From NCBI GenBank assembly GCA_002381185.1, contig DFOA01000058.1, forward strand, positions 1 to 64,000: a DNA stretch of 64,000 bases, written 5' to 3'. The DNA is from Firmicutes bacterium UBA3553. GTDB taxonomy: Bacteria > Bacillota > Clostridia > Tissierellales > Sedimentibacteraceae. Every line of letters begins with the position of its first letter. The stretch's first letter is position 1. The notes beneath the pieces are model-generated. The model worked only from the letters and a program-made list of their open reading frames with translations. It had not been told where the DNA came from and made no database searches. The position numbers and the translations under genes were made by a program. Positions 42,256-51,578 of the stretch are shown piece after piece.

Positions 42256-43160
42256 AACTGCTTTCCTCCTTTTTCATCAATATCATCCCCATAATGACGC
42301 ATAAAGAGTTCTTCCAGACTAGGAGGTTCAACCGTCAAGGATTTAATCCCTAAAGGCAGCAACACCTCCATCACTTTCGTTATTGCATTTGAATCCACAG
42401 AAAAACGATACTTCAATCCATCTCTGGATACATCGTGAATTCCAGGCAAGTTTTCCATTCTGACAGCAGATTTTCCTGTTTCTACACTAATTGTTGTGCG
42501 TGTAAGGTGACGTAAGTTCTCTAAAGTACCTGATTCTACGATTTGTCCTTGTCGAATAATACTTACCCTGTCACAAAGTGTTTCCACCTCTGACAGGATG
42601 TGACTTGACAGAAGTATAGTTTTCCCAGCCTTTTTTACTTCTGCCACACATTCCTGAAATATTACTTCCATTAATGGATCAAGCCCTGATGTAGGTTCAT
42701 CCAGAAGATACAATTCTGCATCACAGGAAAAAGCCGCTACCAGTGCAACCTTCTGGCGATTTCCCTTAGAATAAGTTCTGCTCTTCTTCGTTGTATCCAA
42801 TTGGAAACGCTCTATAAGCTGATTTCTTTTAGAAACATTCACCCCCCCATGAAGCCGTCCAAGGAAATCAATAACTTCTCCCCCTGATAGATCAGGCCAC
42901 AGAGTAACATCACCAGGAACATAAACTAGTCTGCGATGTAGTTCCACAGCATCCTTCCACGGATCTTTACCAAACAATTCTATTTCTCCGGCTGTTTTTC
43001 GTAAAATTCCTAATAGGATGCGAATCGTTGTAGATTTTCCGGCACCGTTTGGACCAATGAAGCCATGTACCTCCCCTTTTTTCACTTCAAGATTAATTCC
43101 TTTTAAAGCCTGGACCTTTCCAAATGACTTAGTCAAGTCTTGAATATGAATTATATTCAT
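42252..43160 (-). CDS. ABC exporter ATP-binding protein
   Basis: 302 residues. Walker A GPNGAGKST, the signature YSKGNRQKVALVAAF (Ser-Lys-Gly replacing the usual Ser-Gly-Gly), Walker B LYLLDEPTSGLDP and the His switch LLSSHIL are in normal order, followed by a DrrA-like C-terminal extension. AAAGGAGAATATAT precedes the ATG. It partners the permease encoded immediately downstream. Confidence 0.92.
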   Translation of the reverse strand: MNIIHIQDLTKSFGKVQALKGINLEVKKGEVHGFIGPNGAGKSTTIRILLGILRKTAGEIELFGKDPWKDAVELHRRLVYVPGDVTLWPDLSGGEVIDFLGRLHGGVNVSKRNQLIERFQLDTTKKSRTYSKGNRQKVALVAAFSCDAELYLLDEPTSGLDPLMEVIFQECVAEVKKAGKTILLSSHILSEVETLCDRVSIIRQGQIVESGTLENLRHLTRTTISVETGKSAVRMENLPGIHDVSRDGLKYRFSVDSNAITKVMEVLLPLGIKSLTVEPPSLEELFMRHYGDDIDEKGGKQL

Positions 43161-43218
43161 ATATATTCTCCTTTTGTTTTAGATGTTTTATACTATTATA
43201 ATACATTTCTCTAAAATT

Positions 43219-43247
43219 ATAATATATGAATACAAAATCTTTGTCAA
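43219..43247 (-). promoter_or_regulatory. Promoter of the ABC exporter operon
   Basis: TTGACA and TATTAT on the minus strand are separated by exactly 17 bp. The -35 box overlaps the inverted repeat at 43243-43272. Confidence 0.75.
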
Positions 43248-43272
43248 TATGTTTTATATAATTTATATTGAC
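43243..43272. promoter_or_regulatory. Candidate TetR operator overlapping both -35 boxes
   Basis: GTCAATAT and ATATTGAC form a perfect 8-bp inverted repeat separated by 14 bases. The arms coincide with the -35 boxes of the two divergent promoters, so one bound repressor would shut both. Confidence 0.6.
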
Positions 43273-43296
43273 CTATTATAAAACTTTTAGTATGAT
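43268..43296 (+). promoter_or_regulatory. Promoter of the divergent TetR gene
   Basis: TTGACC (43268-43273) and TATGAT (43291-43296) are separated by 17 bp on the plus strand. Confidence 0.75.
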
Positions 43297-43324
43297 TAAT
43301 ATGATTAAATCGAGGTGAAAACAT

Positions 43325-43906
43325 ATGAATGGATATGAACGTAGATCAGAACTAAAAAAAGATAAAATACGTGCTGCAGCTTTAGATCTTTTTAGTATAT
43401 ACGGCACAGATAAAACCAGTGTTAATGAAATCGCTCAAAGAGCAGGAGTTGCACCAGCCAGTATTTATAATTATTTTGGAAGCAAGGAAGGTCTTATAAA
43501 GGAAACCGTCTTAAATCTCCTTGAAAGCAGTTGGAAAGAAAGAAAAGAATTATGGGAAACAGATTTGCCTTTTCCTGAATTGCTAAAACGTACTTTGTCA
43601 ATGAAGGATAATTTCATTGATCAAACTAATCCGGAGCTTTTAAGCATATTTGGTACTGATACTGAGATTAAAAAGCTGATAGATAACTTTCATAAAACCA
43701 GATATCCTTATATTGTTGGCTTATTTCTTGAAAAAGGACGCAGAGAAGGTTACATACGAAGAGAGCTTTCCATTGAAGCTGCCATGCTTTATCTAAAAAT
43801 GTATCAAAATTTAGCTCAAGAACATGAAATACTAAAAAGCGAAAATAAGGATTTACTGAAAGAAGTATTTGATTTAATGATATATGGGCTGATAGGAAAC
43901 AAATAA
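43325..43906 (+). CDS. TetR/AcrR family regulator, divergent to the ABC exporter
   Basis: 193 residues. The HTH KIRAAALDLFSIYGTDKTSVNEIAQRAGVAPASIYNYFGSK is canonical, and the C-terminal ligand domain is helical. GAGGTGAAAACAT precedes the ATG. The shared control region with an inverted repeat over both promoters suggests a ligand-inducible efflux switch of the usual TetR kind. Confidence 0.9.
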   Translation: MNGYERRSELKKDKIRAAALDLFSIYGTDKTSVNEIAQRAGVAPASIYNYFGSKEGLIKETVLNLLESSWKERKELWETDLPFPELLKRTLSMKDNFIDQTNPELLSIFGTDTEIKKLIDNFHKTRYPYIVGLFLEKGRREGYIRRELSIEAAMLYLKMYQNLAQEHEILKSENKDLLKEVFDLMIYGLIGNK

Positions 43907-44160
43907 CGATAAAAGAAGCTATGAGTGCCAGCCATGTTTCATAGGTAATGGCTAGCAAATTTCTGATATAATCACAGTTTCGCCTAAATAACCGCTAAAA
44001 GATTGGTGTTTTTAATGACAACCCCTTTTCAATTGTAATGCTACCGAATCTAACAGCATATTAACTGCATTTTTCACCATAATCATTATATCGATAACAT
44101 TGAAAGCAAAAAAAGACTGCCCATTATCTTGCAACGGGTTCAGCTTTGAGGTGCATGCTT

Positions 44161-44629
44161 TTATATTATACTCTTGATCCATTCCTCTATTTCAACTTCA
44201 GATGCACGATTCAATACTTCTTTCCAGAAACATCATTGTCCACCCTTTAGGCCAGTCTGTATAGAATGCGACATGGGTGATGATTGCAGCGATTTCCTTC
44301 TGTGTTACTCCATTCTTCTTTGCATTCTCCAAATGATACTTTAGAGAAGAATCTGTTATACCAGAAGACATAAGAGCCACAACGGTAATAATACATCTTG
44401 TTTTTATATCAATATCCTCGTTGTTCCAATTCTCTCCAAATAAAACATCGTCATTGTAATGCGCAAACTCCGGAGCGAATTCTCCAAGAGCCATTCCTCC
44501 CCAACCACAAATACCAATAATTCCAATTCGCTCTGGATCCACATTATCCTGAGCAGTAATGAGCCGGGCATATAACATCGGCTCTAATACATTGAGAGAT
44601 AAATTATAACTTAGCACAGATAAAGCCAA
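44161..44629 (-). pseudogene. Chimeric remnant: alpha/beta-hydrolase fragment joined to carboxymuconolactone decarboxylase-like domain
   Basis: The open frame (44198-44629, 143 residues) has two unrelated parts. Residues about 30-48, VDPERIGIIGICGWGGMAL, are the nucleophile-elbow region of a dienelactone-hydrolase-like alpha/beta hydrolase with the usual Cys in place of Ser. From GEFAPEFAHYNDDVLFGE onward it is a CMD/alkylhydroperoxidase-like domain. The likely cause is a deletion fusing two neighbouring genes. A further frameshift is visible: after the FLERS region another frame continues as WKEVLNRASEVEIEEWIKSI to a stop at 44161, a better CMD ending. The start lies inside a terminator and has no ribosome site. 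Confidence 0.7.
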
Positions 44630-44647
44630 GACAACAATGTCTTGGCT
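44624..44647 (-). terminator. Terminator downstream of the dikinase gene
   Basis: AGCCAAGAC and GTCTTGGCT form a perfect 9-bp stem followed on the minus strand by TTATCTG. Confidence 0.65.
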
Positions 44648-44732
44648 TCAAATAACCAGATTTCAATTTTACAAATGAACATACTGCCAGTCAGATTCGT
44701 ATTATTTTAGATAATCACATAAATCTTTAGCA

Positions 44733-47108
44733 TTATTCAATCAAGATATGCACAACTCCTTGACCACCGTCAACGATGACTCTGTCTCCGGTTTTAAGTC
44801 GTGCCGTAGCATTGCCGCATCCAACAACAGCAGGAATCCCAAGCTCTCTGGCTACAATGGCTGCATGAGACAAGGGTGCTCCTATGTCGGTAATTATTGC
44901 TGCAGCTCTTGGAAAAAGCGGGGTCCAGCCTACATTCGTAGTTGATGCTACTAATATTTCACCTGTTTCAAGCTTTTCTCCTTCCTCCGTACTGCTCAAA
45001 ACACGCACAACTCCTTCTACCATGCCCGCTGCTCCGGCAAAGCCTTTCAGTATTTCAGAGTCGGCTGCACCGGAAAATGTTAAAGCAGGGTCATAATAAT
45101 CCACTCTTCTGTTTGGATCCTCTGCCCACTTGAAAGGGTCTAATCTCCCGCGGATTATTGACGGCAATGGCGGCAGTGCTTTATATTTTTCGAAAGTGCG
45201 GCGTCTGGCAGGAATATGCTCCACCGCTGATTTGTCTCCGGAAAGCAAATCCAGAACTTCTTTCAGGTATAGGAAAAATACATTGTCTCCAATCCCTGTC
45301 AGTTCTCCTGCCTTCAATGCAAAAACACGGTTAATCCTGAAAACCCTGGTCCATTCCGAGCGAACGGCTTCCCTTATATAGCTGCCTTCAGAAGCATCTG
45401 CAATTTGCCTGCGGACTTTTTTTGCTTTTGCCGGAAAATAATCGTCAAGTCTCTTTAAAGTTCTTTCATATTGGGTGTGCTGCTTCTTTAAAAGCTCCTC
45501 TGCATCAACATTCGACTTTTTAAATTCCTCTATCTGTTTTTCAAGCCAGATATAATCCTCCGCGGGATCAGGTATGGATATTTCAAACTCATGAGGCCCT
45601 CTATGACCGTACTTCAACAGGTATTCCTCGCGGCTCAATTCCCCTTTGATAATCTTGGATATTCCGACAACCGGTCCAAGACTTTCAAGTTCAGAACCTC
45701 CTCTTAAATTTGACAGCAGTGTATTCGCATCTTCCTTTCCTAAAAGCTTTGGGAGTTCGTTATTTAATTTAAATAATGCCGTCAACTTCTTTCGAGGAGC
45801 AAACCGTCCAACCCATAAAGCTTTGCAGTTATAAGGCCAAAGCTCTTCATTCCACAAGTTCAGCAATTCTTTATTCGTCTTGGTTTTTTCAATGCGCTCT
45901 TTCATTGTTCTGCACCATACAGGTGTTTCCTCAAGATAATCTGGCATTGTTTTCGCAGCTTCCTTAGACTTTTTTAAGGACTTCTTTACTCCCGGAAGCA
46001 TTGATTTTAATAATTTCAAACCTGAAAACGGATAAATTGGAATATTCATTCCTTCAGGCATCTGTCCGAATATATCATTCATTTTTTTAAGCACGGGCTT
46101 ATAGTCCTTACCAAAGGCCGGATATATTGATAAAGCCATATTTACATTTGAATACATTCTTCCGCAGATATTGCCGGAGAATAAATAGTATCCTGGAACC
46201 GCCATTTGTTCCTCATCAAGTGCCCTTATTACAGACCAGCTGAGCGGTGTAAAAACATCGGACATAGCCTCTCCTACATTAGTGTTGGTCCAGAGATAAT
46301 CTCCATCTAAAGTATCATTCCATTCATAGGTATCCGGGCTGCTCGTCTTTAGTGTCGTGACAGGCCTTGCCTGAAGAATATACAATTTACCTTTTGCAAC
46401 GGCCCATTCTATATCCTGCTGGCTTCCCAGTTCCTCCACAAGCCTGCCGGCATATTCATACAGCTCTGAGGCATACTTCTTGAAACCCTCCGGTCCCTCA
46501 TATTTTCCTTTCGGTCTCACTAGCTTAAAAGAATATGCGTTGGCTTCTCCGGATACCAGCTGCTCTCCCAATCCATATACAAAATTGCCTGTCATACTTG
46601 TGTGGCTGCCGGTAATAGGATCAGCCGTAAACAATACTCCCGAAATTTCAGAAGGTACCATCAGCATAATTACAACAGCAATCTGATGGGATTGTTCCAT
46701 GCCTTGAACAGAACTGTATGCCTTTACCCTCTCTGACTCTCTTGATCTAAAAACCGTGTCGATTGCTTCCAATACTTCTTTATCTGTTTTGACATTAAGG
46801 ACAGTTTCAAACTCTCCTGCAAAGGAAGCTTGTGCCGAATCTTCACTTAAAGCAGATGACCTTACTGCAAACAATGCTCCATCATGATTCTTTCTGATGT
46901 CATTCAGAAAACCCCTTATCTCGTTCCAAGCTTCATCATCCAGCTTTTCCTGCTGAAAAGCATCCGGCAAAACGACAAAACCTTCCGGAACCGGATACCC
47001 GGCCTGGAACATTCTTGCAAGCATGCCGCCTTTTCCTCCTGCAGACGCCTGAAGTTCATGTGTCAAATCTTTAAAACTTTTTACAGCATTTTTCATATTT
47101 ATAATCAT
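44733..47108 (-). CDS. PEP-synthase/rifampicin phosphotransferase-like dikinase
   Basis: 791 residues. An N-terminal ATP-grasp domain occupies about 1-250 (GGKGGMLARMFQAGYPVPEGF; VRSSALSEDSAQASFAGEFE). A middle domain of about 300-640 follows, then a C-terminal swivelling phosphohistidine domain containing APLSHAAIVARELGIPAVVG (active His about 750). This order is that of Rph rifampicin phosphotransferases and of orphan pyruvate, water dikinase-like proteins; the C-terminal PEP/pyruvate barrel of real PEP synthase is missing. At 791 residues it is shorter than typical Rph (about 865), so drug inactivation is possible but not shown. A TetR gene lies 81 bp upstream. Start is uncertain between 47108 and the ATG four codons later. 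Confidence 0.82.
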   Translation of the reverse strand: MIINMKNAVKSFKDLTHELQASAGGKGGMLARMFQAGYPVPEGFVVLPDAFQQEKLDDEAWNEIRGFLNDIRKNHDGALFAVRSSALSEDSAQASFAGEFETVLNVKTDKEVLEAIDTVFRSRESERVKAYSSVQGMEQSHQIAVVIMLMVPSEISGVLFTADPITGSHTSMTGNFVYGLGEQLVSGEANAYSFKLVRPKGKYEGPEGFKKYASELYEYAGRLVEELGSQQDIEWAVAKGKLYILQARPVTTLKTSSPDTYEWNDTLDGDYLWTNTNVGEAMSDVFTPLSWSVIRALDEEQMAVPGYYLFSGNICGRMYSNVNMALSIYPAFGKDYKPVLKKMNDIFGQMPEGMNIPIYPFSGLKLLKSMLPGVKKSLKKSKEAAKTMPDYLEETPVWCRTMKERIEKTKTNKELLNLWNEELWPYNCKALWVGRFAPRKKLTALFKLNNELPKLLGKEDANTLLSNLRGGSELESLGPVVGISKIIKGELSREEYLLKYGHRGPHEFEISIPDPAEDYIWLEKQIEEFKKSNVDAEELLKKQHTQYERTLKRLDDYFPAKAKKVRRQIADASEGSYIREAVRSEWTRVFRINRVFALKAGELTGIGDNVFFLYLKEVLDLLSGDKSAVEHIPARRRTFEKYKALPPLPSIIRGRLDPFKWAEDPNRRVDYYDPALTFSGAADSEILKGFAGAAGMVEGVVRVLSSTEEGEKLETGEILVASTTNVGWTPLFPRAAAIITDIGAPLSHAAIVARELGIPAVVGCGNATARLKTGDRVIVDGGQGVVHILIE

Positions 47109-47189
47109 TCCTTTCGCCTTGCTCGCAAAGCATAATGAAATTTATTGCCTGAGCGCAATTTTATTTATAATCAGAACATCTCATGCTTT

Positions 47190-47813
47190 TCACTTATAAA
47201 AACATGTTCTTAACATTTCAAAATAAATATCCATTTCCGACAGTATTTCATCAAAATTAAATTCAATTATAGAGTGTTCCTTCATATTTTCCTTTACTTT
47301 AGCCGCGAAGCCTTCCATAGTCCAAATAATGACATTCACAGTCCTTTCAATATCCGTTCCTTCTTTAAAAAAGGAGCTGTCAAAACCGCTCAACACCTTA
47401 CGGTAACTATCAGTGAGGTATCCTTTATTTCTGGACTCCAAATCATTTTCTATTTCACCACAATTTTCCATATTGGCTGTCTTAATGAAATCAAGCATAT
47501 CAGGATGCTTATTTATAAGGATAAATTCAACCAATAGAACCTGGTGCAGTCTTTTTAAAATATCTTTTTCAGTTAAATCTATTTTTTCAAAAAACTCATT
47601 CATGACAATTTCTAAAGTATAGTCATATAAAAATAAGAACAAATCTTTCTTACTGTTGAAATAATGAAATAACGCCCCTTTTGAGATATTAGCTTCCTGA
47701 ACAATATTATCAGTTGCTGCATTTTTGTACCCATTTTTAGCGAATTCTTTAATCGCAGCATTTAAGATTCTCTCTTGCTTTTCGGGTTTTAAGCTTTGGA
47801 ATTTTGAAAACAT
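47190..47813 (-). CDS. TetR/AcrR family regulator with twin operators
   Basis: 207 residues. The HTH is ERILNAAIKEFAKNGYKNAATDNIVQEANISKGALFHYFNSKKDLF. The ligand domain carries the YDYTLEIVMNEFFEKIDL type sequence common in clostridial TetR proteins. GAAGGGGATTAATTT precedes the ATG. Two TTGACT-N5-AGTCAA palindromes lie within 85 bp upstream, pointing to autoregulation; the dikinase gene downstream is the likely second target. Confidence 0.9.
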   Translation of the reverse strand: MFSKFQSLKPEKQERILNAAIKEFAKNGYKNAATDNIVQEANISKGALFHYFNSKKDLFLFLYDYTLEIVMNEFFEKIDLTEKDILKRLHQVLLVEFILINKHPDMLDFIKTANMENCGEIENDLESRNKGYLTDSYRKVLSGFDSSFFKEGTDIERTVNVIIWTMEGFAAKVKENMKEHSIIEFNFDEILSEMDIYFEMLRTCFYK

Positions 47814-47834
47814 AAATTAATCCCCTTCTATATA

Positions 47835-47871
47835 AAAATAAATATTGACTAGTTCAGTCAATATTTATTTT
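47835..47871. promoter_or_regulatory. TetR operator 1 (37-bp palindrome)
   Basis: AAAATAAATATTGACT and AGTCAATATTTATTTT flank AGTTC, giving perfect 16-bp arms. It lies 22 bp upstream of the TetR ATG. Confidence 0.8.
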
Positions 47872-47877
47872 AACTCA

Positions 47878-47896
47878 ATTGACTGGATTAGTCAAT
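47878..47896. promoter_or_regulatory. TetR operator 2
   Basis: ATTGACT-GGATT-AGTCAAT repeats the core of operator 1, with its centre 34 bp away, about three helical turns. The TTGACT half-site can also act as a -35 box. Confidence 0.75.
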
Positions 47897-48001
47897 ATTT
47901 ATATGAAATTATTTTTATCTTAATTAGATTTTAATATCACTTAGGTTGAACTGAATTTCAAATTCTCAATTGTTTTATTACTCTCGCATTGTTCTAAAGC
48001 A

Positions 48002-49699
48002 TCATTTAAATTTAAACCAGAGCGTTACGCCATCCTCCTTATTTTTTGCACCATATGGAAACTTGTGTAATTCTAAAATTGTGCGCACAATTGAAAGCCC
48101 CAGACCTGATCCTTTTGTATTACTTCGTTCTGCATTACCCTTTTTATAAGGAAGCCAAATATCATCAAGAATATTTTCTGGTATATGACTGCCGCTATTA
48201 TATAGTTCAAATGTATCATCTTGTATTAATATATGAATTGTTCCACCTCCATGCATATTATCAAGGGCATTAATGAAAAAGTTATCAATAACCCTCTCTA
48301 TCAAAGATTTGTCTGCCTTTATAACTGCTTCTCCCGTAATGTATGCTGTTATGGATTTTTCTTCACATATATTCTTGTATCGATTAATAATTCCACTGCT
48401 TATCTCATTCAGAGACACACCTTCAAACCTAATTTCGAAAGAACCAGAATCTAATTTAGACATTTCCAGCATCTTTTTTATAATTTTATCCATACGATAT
48501 ACATTAGCCTGAATATGCCTGGCATAATGTTCCCTTTTTTCTGTATGAACATCTTCCTGCAAATTCTGTGCATACCCTGAAATGATGCTCAAAGGAGTTT
48601 TTAGATCATGTGCTAGAGCGTCAGTCATTTCCTTTCGTTTTAAATCAAGTTCTTGCTGCTTTAAATAAATTTTATAGGTTTGTCTTGAAAGAATATATGC
48701 TACAACAACAAATACTATTAAACAAAATATCCAGACATATGCTAATGTAGAAGATACACGCTCCCATATGTTAATGTCAATACCGACAGCAGTCCAAAAA
48801 TCGCTGTATGAACTATTATCTGTTAATTTAATCTTAGATTCATAAGGCACTGCCATGTAATATCGATAAGTTAACATACTTACCCATTCTTTTTCAATAG
48901 GATAAGCTGAAAAGGTTATCTTTTCAGTATGATTTTTCAACTTTGATTCATCTGTCACCATTTGACGAAGTTCATGTTGATTTTTACTATTTAACTTTCC
49001 CTCCGGTTCCAGTATAATACCATGCTCAAAGTATGGTAATCCGCTGGTACCTTCATAACTTGAGCTATAAACATTATTATATGTTATTTTTCCGCTGCTT
49101 TGGATTACATTTCCTTCTTCATCAAACTCATCAGCATACTCGGCATCTACGTATATTTTATCAGGAATAATCATTTCATCGTTAATCCAACCATCTATAT
49201 GTAATGAATACCCATAAAGGTCACCGGCTTTTTTTGCCTTCGGTTTAGCATACAAATAATCTTCGAGTTCATTTACTACTTTTTCACTAAACCATTCTTT
49301 AGGATTTAGTAATCCGTATTCATCATATGATGTATTCTCTTCTTTATATTCCGCATAAATGCATCTCCAATAATCGTTGGTGCTATAAATAAGATTGTAA
49401 TCACTTGTAAATATAGCTGCTTCAGCATCCGGCAGCATAAATACCGGAGATCTCTTTACAAATTCTTTTTTTATCTTGGCTATGTCGGTTATATGATTAT
49501 TGTCATCTAAGCTATCACTTAGTATTTCCCCCATCCTTTTGCTCATTTGTGATAAATATGCTTCAAATTCTTTTCCTGCAGCTTCTTTTTCCAAGGATAC
49601 AAGAAATGCTGTAAAACCTATCATCAACACCAGGTAAGTAGCCAAAAATGCAATAAAAATACGCATATAGATTGAGCGCTTTGTTTTGCTCTTATTCAT
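48002..49699 (-). CDS. Sensor histidine kinase
   Basis: 565 residues. One span is at about 12-32 and a second at about 325-347 (YVWIFCLIVFVVVAYILS); the roughly 290 residues between form a large extracytoplasmic sensor. No distinct HAMP is visible. The H-box DALAHDLKTPLSIISGYAQNL carries the phosphorylated His, and the ATPase domain has N-box FFINALDNM and G-box KGSGLGLSIVRTIL. It overlaps the response regulator gene by four bases. The stimulus is unknown. Confidence 0.92.
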   Translation of the reverse strand: MNKSKTKRSIYMRIFIAFLATYLVLMIGFTAFLVSLEKEAAGKEFEAYLSQMSKRMGEILSDSLDDNNHITDIAKIKKEFVKRSPVFMLPDAEAAIFTSDYNLIYSTNDYWRCIYAEYKEENTSYDEYGLLNPKEWFSEKVVNELEDYLYAKPKAKKAGDLYGYSLHIDGWINDEMIIPDKIYVDAEYADEFDEEGNVIQSSGKITYNNVYSSSYEGTSGLPYFEHGIILEPEGKLNSKNQHELRQMVTDESKLKNHTEKITFSAYPIEKEWVSMLTYRYYMAVPYESKIKLTDNSSYSDFWTAVGIDINIWERVSSTLAYVWIFCLIVFVVVAYILSRQTYKIYLKQQELDLKRKEMTDALAHDLKTPLSIISGYAQNLQEDVHTEKREHYARHIQANVYRMDKIIKKMLEMSKLDSGSFEIRFEGVSLNEISSGIINRYKNICEEKSITAYITGEAVIKADKSLIERVIDNFFINALDNMHGGGTIHILIQDDTFELYNSGSHIPENILDDIWLPYKKGNAERSNTKGSGLGLSIVRTILELHKFPYGAKNKEDGVTLWFKFK

Positions 49700-50379
49700 T
49701 GTTCTACCTCCAATTTGTATCCTTTTTTAAATACAGTTTTTATTTGTGCAGAAGCACTGCCTAAAGCTTTACGCAGTTTTTTTACATGATTATCTACCAC
49801 TCTGTCGTTACCATCAAAATCATATCCCCAGATTCTAATAATAAGGCTGTCGCGGCTTACAACTCTGCTGTTGTTTTCCATAAGAACTTTTAAAATTGCA
49901 AATTCTATGGGAGCAAGTATCACTTCCTCGTCATTTACATAAACAATGCACCGATATGGATCTAATTTTATACTTCCGGAATTCATTATTTCTTTTCGTA
50001 TCATTCCTTTTGAACGCCTTAGCAATGCAGTAACTTTCGCATATAGCTCTGCAAGTGAAAATGGTTTAGTGACATAATCGTCACATCCCAGCTGATATCC
50101 ATAAAGTCTGTCATTTTCACTATGCCTCGCAGTAATGAATATAATGGGCACATCGCTTGTTTTTCTTAGCTCTCTGCATATTGTAAACCCATCAACCTCA
50201 GGCAGCATGACATCTAAAAGAACCAAATCATATTCGTTATTCATACAATTTAATTGACCTTCGATTCCAGTTTCAGCATTATGTATATCAAATGACCCAT
50301 TACTTTTTTCCATAAAGTAATCTGTGATTATTTCCCTTATTTCCGGATCATCTTCAACTAAAAGAAGTTTAAATATCAT
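49696..50379 (-). CDS. OmpR/PhoB family response regulator
   Basis: 227 residues. The receiver domain has LLLVEDDPEIRE (acidic pair), phosphoacceptor in YDLVLLDVMLPEVDG, and the lysine in DDYVTKPFSLAELYAKV. The C-terminal winged helix (about 130-227; LAPIEFAILKVLMENNSRVVSR, DNHVKKLRKAL) is typical of the family. It is encoded upstream of and coupled to the histidine kinase gene. Confidence 0.94.
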   Translation of the reverse strand: MIFKLLLVEDDPEIREIITDYFMEKSNGSFDIHNAETGIEGQLNCMNNEYDLVLLDVMLPEVDGFTICRELRKTSDVPIIFITARHSENDRLYGYQLGCDDYVTKPFSLAELYAKVTALLRRSKGMIRKEIMNSGSIKLDPYRCIVYVNDEEVILAPIEFAILKVLMENNSRVVSRDSLIIRIWGYDFDGNDRVVDNHVKKLRKALGSASAQIKTVFKKGYKLEVEQ

Positions 50380-50603
50380 GACTCCACCCCCAAGTACATA
50401 ATATCATATAAATGTATCTTTTTTATATCCAAATAGAAACTTTTTAATAATTTAAATTTTTTCTTAATAATAGATATAAAACAAAAAATATGCTTTAGAT
50501 TTCAGGCAAAAAGTGGTAGAGTGTTATTAAGAGATTTCTGCTTTTGCAATAATATATTGCATACTTTAAATCAAAACGATATAGGAAAGGACGGTCGGTT
50601 TAT

Positions 50604-51578
50604 TTGTCAAAACGCGAACATATTTCTGTTCAACCAAAAGCATTGATGATTATAAATGAAATTAATAAAACGATCATTGGAAAGGATGAAGTCATTGAAA
50701 AAGTACTTATGGCCATTCTGGCGAAAGGTCACATTTTGTTAGAAGATACGCCAGGCGTTGGTAAGACAACACTTGCTCTTGCTTTCTCCAAAACAATGGG
50801 ACTGGATTATAAACGAATCCAATTTACGCCGGAAATCATGCCGGCAGATGTGGTTGGTTTTTCTGTTTATAGTAAAGACAAGGAAAAACTGTTATATCAG
50901 CCAGGAGCAGTCTTATGTAATCTGCTGCTTGTAGACGAGATTAACAGGGCCAGCTCCAAGACACAGAGCGCTTTGCTGGAAGCTATGGAAGAAGGCTCGG
51001 TTACAGTAGACGGAGTAACCCGCGAACTGCCTAACCCCTTTACTGTTATTGCCACACAGAATCCCATAGGGTCAACCGGCACACAGCTGCTGCCCGAATC
51101 TCAAATGGATCGTTTTATGGTTAAGCTTTCCATGGGTTACCCGGATTTTCAGGATGAAATAAAAATTTTAAAAAACAAGCAGGCAAGAGAATTACTGAAA
51201 TCACTCAACCAGTCCACCAGCGCAATGGAAATTATACAAATGCAGGAGCAGGTGGAAAACGTTTATATGGATGATGAAGTATATGTCTATATTGCCCGCC
51301 TGGCCGCAGCTACAAGAGAGCATCAATTGATCCGCCTCGGTGTCAGTACACGAGGTTCCATTGCACTAGTACGAATGAGCAAGGCTGCCGCATGGCTTTC
51401 AGGAAGGGATTATGTAATCCCAGCAGATATACAACATGTATTTTATGATGTTTTTGAGCACCGCATAATACTTAATACCCAAGTAAACCTTGGAAACGCA
51501 ACTGTCCACAGCATACTGGACAGAACTATGCAGACCGTCCTGCCGCCGGACATCTCACGAAAGAGAGCTATGTTATGA
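50604..51578 (+). CDS. MoxR family AAA+ ATPase
   Basis: 324 residues. Walker A is EDTPGVGKTTLA, Walker B LLLVDEINRASSKTQSALLEAM, and sensor 1 VIATQNPIGSTGTQLLPESQMDRF, all characteristic of MoxR. Such ATPases act as chaperones for the assembly or maturation of surface or cofactor-containing proteins. The start is given as TTG with AAAGGA 12-13 bases upstream, so it may lie a few codons further in. First gene of a three-gene operon with DUF58 and transglutaminase proteins. Confidence 0.9.
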   Translation: MSKREHISVQPKALMIINEINKTIIGKDEVIEKVLMAILAKGHILLEDTPGVGKTTLALAFSKTMGLDYKRIQFTPEIMPADVVGFSVYSKDKEKLLYQPGAVLCNLLLVDEINRASSKTQSALLEAMEEGSVTVDGVTRELPNPFTVIATQNPIGSTGTQLLPESQMDRFMVKLSMGYPDFQDEIKILKNKQARELLKSLNQSTSAMEIIQMQEQVENVYMDDEVYVYIARLAAATREHQLIRLGVSTRGSIALVRMSKAAAWLSGRDYVIPADIQHVFYDVFEHRIILNTQVNLGNATVHSILDRTMQTVLPPDISRKRAML

